Assembly (NCBI GenBank): GCA_023053575.1
Contig: JAKZAP010000015.1
Coordinates: 11,584,930 to 11,648,929 of the forward strand
Direction of reading: 5' to 3'
Source of the DNA: Branchinecta lynchi
Lineage: Eukaryota; Arthropoda; Branchiopoda; Anostraca; Branchinectidae
DNA: 64,000 nucleotides
The notes under the pieces are model-generated. The model saw only the letters and a program-made list of their open reading frames with translations, was not told the DNA's origin and did no database searches. A program made the translations under genes and the position numbers. How positions within the stretch are numbered: the stretch's first letter is position 1; the number at the start of each line of letters is the position of its first letter. Positions 56,312 to 64,000 of the stretch are shown one piece after another.

Positions 56312-57539
56312 GTACGTATTTTCTGACGTCTATTCTTGCCGGAAATGAATTTCTCTTTATCTTTTATAAGGTTTGCTCTCCCCTTAATTCTTAAGCTCAC
56401 GGGCTTATTGCGGTTCTTCACAAAAAATGGTAATTTGGACATAGAACCATTTGGACTTGACAATTGACTTTATTGATCGTTTATTGCGTTGCTGTTAGGA
56501 GTGTTTAGTTTTGTTCCGTTCTTGGTCACCAATATCTGTTCAGCACTAGAAGACTGTTCGGGTTTCACGACTGTGATTTCCAGGGAAAAGCTTGGACGTA
56601 GGCGAGATTAATGGTTTTGAAAAGTTTGCTATTTGAAAAGTTTGGATTTTGAAAAATTGTATTTTGAAAAGTTTATTAGAACTCTTGCCTGGCTAGAAAG
56701 GATGGACCTAGATTTTTCTAATCTTTTCTTTCTGTGGGTATTTGAGTAATTCTTGAGTTTTCTTTATGAAGAGGGAAATAAGCTGAATTAAGCTTAAAGT
56801 TCCGTTCGATTTGAGTCCTCCTTGTCTCGGTCTTGTCCTCTTGGTACTGCCTTGAATGGTTTAAAGCCGTTTTATTTGGCCTTGTCAGGTGAATGACTCA
56901 ACGGACAAGCATCACAAATAAAACGCAGTTGAGAAATCTACCCGACAATGAACGGATAATAATACAAACTATATGAGGACCACCCCAGAAAGCACTGGCC
57001 TGTCCTAGGGGAATATTGCGTTCTAGCTAAGTACAATCGAATATCACCGAGAGACACAGAATGCAGTTTGTTGTCCAAATCCCCACTTTGAATTTTTTCT
57101 TCTAGCAGGATGCACGAAGGACACTTTCTGTGGAAACTTCTTGCTCCATAGGTAAATTAAACGTTTCATTCAATGCTCGTCTTTAATAACACAAATTCTT
57201 TTTTCCCTTTCTTGTAGCCTCCAGAGAATAAAAATAAAAGTATACCGGAGGCCAAAGCTGACTGCGGATACTCTTTGACACATATGAAAGAATAAGTTAG
57301 CGGAAAGTTGTTCTGACGACATTCCGGTCCTTCTTGGAAAGGCTCCTGTTCGGGCTGTAGCTTAAGGAAAGAACCTACAATTAAATAAATGGAGTTTCTG
57401 GAAACTATAGAAATCCCATTTTGGGGATTCATTTCTTAGGAATTGAAGAAGGGGGAAAATTACTGTAACACCCGTTTAGGACCATCGAATAAGGATAACA
57501 TCGTCTTTGGTGGTTTTGTAAAAAAAAGTTATTTTCTAG
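56312..57539. other. alpha-amylase intron 4
   Basis: No gene. Near 56613-56670 short words such as AAAAGTTTG and TTTTGAAAAG recur. At 57315-57357 is a decayed hammerhead-like sequence. The acceptor is TATTTTCTAG. Confidence 0.6.
57315..57357 (-). ncRNA. decayed hammerhead-like sequence
   Basis: The minus-strand sequence parallels motifs 1-4 (CAGCCCGAACAGG, CCTTTCCAAGAAGGACC, GGAATGTCG), but the cores have changed from CTGACGA to CCGAACA and from GAAA to GGAA. It is not expected to be active. It marks an older insertion of the same family. Confidence 0.6.
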
Positions 57540-57678
57540 GACATCAAAGCTATGCTTGCTGGCGTCCAGACTTTGCCTACCGACCAAGGATTTCCTCCAA
57601 ACACCAAGTTCTGGGTTTTCCAAGAAGTCATTGATCGAAATGATGGAGCAGTAACAGTCGATCAATACTACGATACTG
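57540..57678 (+). CDS. alpha-amylase, exon 5 (general acid/base)
   Basis: 139 bp, acceptor TTATTTTCTAG, donor GATACTG/GTAAGT. It encodes DIKAMLAGVQTLPTDQGF, PPNTKFWVFQEVIDRNDGA and VTVDQYYDT. E249 in FQEVID is the expected general acid/base of region III. Confidence 0.94.
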
Positions 57679-58400
57679 GTAAGTTCTTTACTCGATTTCC
57701 CATCGTCAAATCATAGAGCATTTTCTAACCAGCGTTTTAAAAATCTTAAGGTCGTTATTTAACACCTTCCAAACTATCTTCTTGACTGATGTAGATATCA
57801 AACAGCCCCTTCTTTGGAAATGTGGCCCGTTTCTACCAACTGGTCTAACACTAATGACTGAACATTGATTAATGGCACCGGCTCTCTGATGCACGATTAC
57901 AGTAAAACAATTTCAAATTACATCTTCTATCACTTGTGCAGTCAAACCCACAATGAGTTTCTTTTTTACTCAGAATTGCAGCAGATTTTCCTGTATATTT
58001 TCTGACTTTAAAACTGCTTTTTCAGTTCTTACTCACCCCCCCCCCCTTCTCCCGTTAACCCGACCAACAGTCCGGTCAGAATTTCGCATGCGAAATTGAT
58101 ATCACTCGGGGTAGTCCTGCATCCGACACGTCAAAGTTTTGGAGCGAAGGAGGAAATACGCACCCAACTGCGAAAATTGGACGGTGTGTGATCGTACCTT
58201 AAACTGGCCTGTCAAGGTCTCGTTGTTTTTTACTCCGGCTTGCTTTATACTTTCTATCGTATCAAAAACTTTTAGCCGTTCCTCACCTTTCCTCTCTTCT
58301 TGTAAAAAACTATTGCCTTTCTACGGCTTGGCTTATTGTCCATCGAACCGTTAGAACCAGTGACAGAAGGTGGCTTTAGTACTGACTCGTCTGTTTCTAG
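57679..58400. other. alpha-amylase intron 5, nothing recognised
   Basis: A C-run (58037-58047) and pyrimidine-rich stretches, no repeat recognised. The acceptor is CTGTTTCTAG. Confidence 0.5.
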
Positions 58401-58556
58401 GGTTAGTCACCGAGTTCCGCTACTGCTCTAAAATAGCCTGGGGAGCTCGAGACTTCAGCCAGCTCGGAGGCCTTGTCGACTATGGCTGGGGAATGGCGAG
58501 ACAGGACAAAGCCATGGTTTTCACTGACAACCACGACAACCAAAGAGGACACGGTG
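58401..58556 (+). CDS. alpha-amylase, exon 6 (transition-state aspartate)
   Basis: 156 bp, acceptor GTCTGTTTCTAG, donor CACGGTG/GTGAGT. It encodes (G)LVTEFRYCSKIAWGARDF, SQLGGLVDYGWGMARQDKAM and VFTDNHDNQRGHG. In TDNHDNQRGHG, D312 is the third catalytic acid and N310 the expected chloride ligand. The GHG stretch starts the flexible loop of chloride-type amylases. Confidence 0.95.
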
Positions 58557-58744
58557 GTGAGTCTTGAAAATTGTTGTTCGGGTCTAGTGCAGTAAGAAAA
58601 GCAAACCATCACTGAAGATGGGGTCTTCAACCATTTCAAAGTTCTCTACTCTTCGTAAAATCAGTAAACGGAAAGATTTATTGTAAGAATCTAAAGGATA
58701 GATGTTGATGTAATTGCTGGGTCGGTGTCACTACCTCTACATAT

Positions 58745-59110
58745 TAGTTCGCATAAACGTCAGTTCACATACAACACAAATCCGACGGTTCGCACACACG
58801 TCAGTTGCTATACACGTCAGTGCCACTACACGTCAATTCAGCTACACGTCAGTTGACATAAACGGTAGTTGAAAAACCGTCAGTTCGCCTATTTTAGAAA
58901 TACATCAGTTCGTTGACACTTCAGTGCATCTCCAGGTCAGTTCAACTAAAAGTCAGTTCGCCTACCGTCAGTTGACATAAACGTCAGTTGGCATAAACGT
59001 CAGTTGACATAAACGTCAGTTGACATAAACGTCAGTTGACATAAACGTCAGTTGACATAAACGTCAGTTGACATAAACGTCAGTTGACATAAACGTCAGT
59101 TCACCTGCAA
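58745..59110. repeat. 16 bp minisatellite (CGTCAGTTGACATAAA)
   Basis: Seven or eight near-perfect copies lie at about 58970-59100. Diverged CGTCAGTT words at irregular spacing extend left to about 58760, so the homogeneous block seems to have expanded from an older, looser array. Confidence 0.9.
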
Positions 59111-59559
59111 AATCCGTCACTACGCCCAAAGATTCATGCCCGCGTATCAGTTCGAAATCGACTGGGTCACCGAAAGCAATTAACCAGAGGGATTAAAACC
59201 CAGGGAACTAATAAAAAGAAGCCGACATTTGCGCATATTGATGAGGATAAAGATAGTTCAGAATCGTTGGGAGCTTGCAATCAAATGTGGCAGGTAAAGT
59301 CACTAAAGAAAGAAAAGATGCGGAGTAATCCAATCAGTACAAGCTGTTGGAAGGTTTTGATCGCGGCTAGTCAAACGAAAACTGAAAAATATAATGTGAA
59401 ACGTATATTAAAACCCAAAAATGGCTTAACAACCATCGCAGGGGTAAGGATCGGATTGTGCCAGCGAATCTAAATGTTTGCAGAAAGGGAACCGGAAACA
59501 GTGAGGGACGAATTACCTTTCTTTTGGCCATAGCTTCCACTAAATCCTCTAAAAATAAC

Positions 59560-59930
59560 AGCTGTAAGCTCATATGGCACTTGGAAGCATATGTAGTAGG
59601 TACGGATATCAACTAAGATTGCGCAGTCTTGAGGCACAGAAGATTAGGGGTCTTTCGGATTCATTAAAAGGTATGGTTTAGTAAACAAATAATACGCCAT
59701 GCACTGAGTGGTTAGAATGCAAACTTTAAGGGGGCTACTAATCCATTTTGTAAGCAAAGGCACTGGTACACAAATGATCATGGGACCTTGGCCCTTGGGT
59801 CATGAAAGTATATCGTTCGCTTCAAATTATTTTTTGTTTGCAATTGCGGCTAAGATGCACATTTTAAGACAGTTAGAACTGAATTTGGAAGCAAAATACT
59901 TGGGGCACAGATGATCTTTCTCCCTTGGGG
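59560..59930 (-). mobile_element. family B relative, reverse orientation
   Basis: AGCTCATATGGCACTTGGAA near 59567 is the complement of the family B right end. The following stretch, with TTGTAAGCAAAGGCACTGG, GACCTTGGCCCTTGGGTC and GCAATTGCGGCTAAGATGC, parallels 50220-50600 in reverse. Confidence 0.55.
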
Positions 59931-59935
59931 ATCTT

Positions 59936-60330
59936 AAAAATACTTAGTCTCTCGAAGGGAATAGGATGAAACTTGGTGTGAGGACTCTTGGGTCAAGGGA
60001 GAGATCGAGTTTGCAGATGGGCTCTGTATCTCACCATTTAGGGGTGCGATGATTAAATTAAGGAGCGAACAATTTTCTTTTTAACAGCTAACGACTTGGG
60101 CGCAAGAAGACATGCTGAACACGAAAATTGACACTATTTTCTCGCCGGACAAGTAGTTTACCCGGAATCTGGCCAAAACCGGAAAATTTTTTAAAAGTTA
60201 AAGTTTTTATAATGAAGTTGATTAGATGTTCAATTTAGGGTAAGGTGATTCCCTGAATTTGTTTCTGAGCTTTAGCTTCTGCCGGACAAGTAGTTCACCC
60301 CGAATCCGGTCGAAGCCGAAGATAGTTTAC
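59936..60330 (+). mobile_element. family A remnant
   Basis: CTCTCGAAGGGAATAGGATG, AAACTTGGTGTGAGGA, GAAGACATGCTGAACACGAA and CGCCGGACAAGTAGTTTACC match the conserved block and two core units. The GGGATCC ends are missing. Confidence 0.7.
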
Positions 60331-60634
60331 AGTCGCGAAATCACTGGACTGTCGTACTGCCTATCGACAAGACCACAAGTAACCGAGGCGACACTGCTTG
60401 TAATAAAGCATTTGGCAGTCGAACTTTAAGCAGCTGATGTTCTTCATTCACCATAACTGTGTTATTGATAGCCGACTTATGCGAAAACATTTGGTCCGTC
60501 TCGACAGTTTTGGAGCATGGTGACGGTGGACAAATTTAACACAACTTCAACACTCGTCTTTTTAATTGTAGCTATAGCTGCCACGATATTGTATCAAGGT
60601 GTTGATCTGCTCTGTGAGGTCTGACGTGGTCTAA

Positions 60635-61763
<1,129 letters not shown>

Positions 61764-62045
61764 TGAGAAATATTGATCTAGGGACTGTAGGCAGGTCGAA
61801 GACTCCTTTTTGGTGAGATTTAGTAAAGACAAACTTTTATTTTATTTGTATTTATTCAACTTATTCGACATTTAAAGGAGTAATATCATAAGCATTCTAG
61901 TACTTGCAACGTGTAGAATCCCCCACCCAAGACCCAAGATGAAGCCAAGACTCGATCCGACCGCTGGGTCATCTAGCGGCGCGGGTTGGAAGCGCCCGAC
62001 ATGGGGAGGACGGAATCATAATTTGACTTTGGATCTAACAAAATA

Positions 62046-62718
62046 TTTTTGGGATCCCAAAACGTAAGTGGTCTGTCTGTCAGCACGATAACTCTCGAAG
62101 GAAACGAGATATTTTGATGAAACTTGGTGTGAGGATTCACTGGGTCAAGGGTAAGGTCAAGTTCGTAGATGGGCTATGTAGCTCCACATTTAGGGGTGGG
62201 GGAGGGGGTTCAAATTATTAAACAGCTAATGTGATAGCCAATTATGGGGTAAGAAATCATGCTGAGCACGATACTGAAAACCATTTTCTCGCCGGACAAG
62301 TAGTTCGTCCGGAATCCGGCCATAACCGGAAAGTTGGTTAAACGTAAAAGTTCAATTTGAAGTTGATTAAATGTTCGATTTAGGTGTACAAAGACATGCA
62401 GAAAACGATGGTGAAAACCGTTTTCTCGTCGGACAACTAGTTCAGCGGAAATCCGGCAAAAACCGGACAAATTTTTAAAAGCAAAAGTTCGATTAGATGA
62501 CAAATTAAGGGGTAAGAAGAGAGGCCGAGTCGGTATATGACGATCATTTTTTACCCGGACATATAATTAGTCAAAATAGGTAAGGCGTATAGAGGTATAT
62601 CTGAACTTAGTTTTCTTGGATGATTAGTCTGCGAAGACTGGATCAGGCGAAGACAAGACCCGATTGTCTGAATCAAATATTAGATTTTTGGGATCCCATC
62701 GACACCTTTGGTCTTGTT
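62046..62718 (+). mobile_element. family A non-autonomous element (copy 3)
   Basis: 673 bp with TTTTTGGGATCCCAAAACGT at the left and TTTTTGGGATCCCATCGACA then GGTCTTGTT at the right. A GTCT tract of only two or three units is followed by the CACGATAACTCTCGAAG block and about two complete core units. The shortest of the end-to-end copies. Confidence 0.8.
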
Positions 62719-63891
62719 ATTGTAGCACGCGTATCGAAACTGTGTCGAAAAATTAAACTAACTATTTGCATTATCGATTTCTTTAAGTATTTTATTTTCT
62801 ATTTGTTCTTGTTAATTCCCATAAGTCCAAAGAACTTAAGAAGTTAAACTACATTACAATAAACAAACGCCTTAAATTATACTAAATTCGTAATAGTGAT
62901 TTCTTGAAGATTCCGAAACTGAGCTAATATTCAGCTTCCGAGACCAAAAAATGTCAAACTAGCCAATGATTTCTTCTTCCAACATATCTAAACGTCCACA
63001 TAATCCTCTTACATGCCACTCGATCTTCTCGAAGGTTTTAGTAATCTTTTGAACAGCGCCAGGAGATCAATGAATAGTCAGTTAACAAGGGTGAATTGGA
63101 GTTCAGGAGTGAATTGTTTTCAAGTAATCTGTGGATAACGTTATCTACCGTGAGGATTTTGGGGAAAACAAAGGTAACAGTGTGTTCGTAAAAATCCGAC
63201 TAATCGAAAAATTATGGTGTCTCCTACCTTCTCTGCCCACATGAACCAAAGACTTTAAAAATAAACAAGCAAATTTTAAAATGAAAAATAAAAGTACAAA
63301 ATTACTATTCTCGAAAACACCTCATTTTTATACTTACAACTTCAGCCCCGTGGTCCCTTACGAGGCTAGAGCCCTAAGCTTCTGCCTAGTTTGCCACTGA
63401 AACTTAGTCGGGAGTTTCAAGGACTCTGTCACTCATCCTTCTTTTATTCCCCATTTTTGCTTGTAGGAATAAATGAAGACTAGTTTCTACTGGTCTTTCA
63501 AATATCACAGAAAACAGACCCATGCATCATCTGGCCTTTCTTGTGGATAAATTAGAAGAAGCAGCTCTACCCTACTTTCATTTTTTTCCCTTATTCCCCC
63601 AAAGAAATGAGGAAACGGAAAATAAATCGCAGTGACTGTAGAGAGGGGGAGGGGGTCTTGCCATTGGGTTCTCTTAGCTTTCATGTTTGCGAAGGCTTCC
63701 TTGCAGGGATAGTCTAAAATAGGGAACGGAACGGAAATGAAAATAGAACAAGTGGAAAGCAGTACTAATTGGAGGAACGCTTAGGAAAAAAAAATGACAT
63801 ACTAAAAGAGGAACAACGTACCGTCAGGGACCCATAAATTTCCTGTAATGCATTCGCCATTCGGGGGGCTTGTCATTTCCTATGCTTCTAT

Positions 63892-64000
63892 GTTGCCCGA
63901 GCCTCACCTAGTTTCAAAAAATTCCGCTTGGGTCGAAACGGCGTTCTTGCTCAGATAGACAAAATTGCCAGTATGCCACCAGGTACCTAAGCTAGGATAA
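63892..64000 (+). repeat. borders of the 130 bp-array element joined, core missing
   Basis: GCCCGAGCCTCACCTAGTTT and GGCGTTCTTGCTCAGATAGA correspond to the left border near 32905-32970. They are followed within 20 bases by GCCACCAGGTACCTAAGCTA, the right border near 36600. The element continues past the window edge. Confidence 0.7.

Overview
The window is a eukaryotic, almost certainly invertebrate metazoan, nuclear fragment. All recognisable host genes are split by GT-AG introns, lie on the + strand, and occupy only a few percent of the sequence. The rest is a dense, nested collection of transposable elements, MITE-like inverted repeats and tandem arrays. The phylum cannot be fixed from the sequence. 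The style of repeats and the presence of TMEM237 and an animal-type alpha-amylase fit an aquatic invertebrate.

Host genes, left to right. (1) The last three coding exons (11245-17135) of a TMEM237-like tetraspan membrane protein of the ciliary transition zone; its 5' part lies outside or was not found. (2) A gene for a DUF4874/DUF4832-type protein in three recognised exons (30456-37914), with a poly(A) signal at 37990. Its first, signal-peptide-bearing exon was not found. (3) The first eight coding exons (46941-61733) of a secreted chloride-type alpha-amylase (GH13), with a clear TATA/Inr core promoter. The C-terminal exons lie beyond the right edge.

Mobile DNA. A nearly full-length CR1/L2-like LINE lies on the - strand (1581-7690): ORF1 with PHD and CCCH zinc fingers, ORF2 with endonuclease and reverse transcriptase. 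It is broken by a 1.36 kb element. Five other LINE remnants are scattered through the window. Two families of non-autonomous elements (called A and B here) share an architecture: insertion in T-runs, a repeated subterminal motif, a (GTCY)n microsatellite and core tandem repeats. This resembles the DINE-1/mini-me/Helentron type. Several MITE families carry TA or TTA/TAA target duplications.

The most striking system is a pair of palindromic elements (25211-25536 and 41767-42773). They have 10-12 bp target duplications, inverted arms, a 30-32 nt tail on one side only, and a complete minimal hammerhead ribozyme motif in each arm. This is the organisation expected of Penelope-like pseudo-LTRs or retrozymes, here reduced to head-to-head ribozyme pairs.

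Two satellite-like arrays show a three-monomer higher-order structure (22.04-23.41 kb, with a flip of orientation near its end; 50.8-51.7 kb). The donor splice site of a TMEM237 exon appears to have seeded an intronic tandem array. Boundaries of repeats are approximate unless a target duplication is cited. No tRNA, rRNA or CRISPR was seen.
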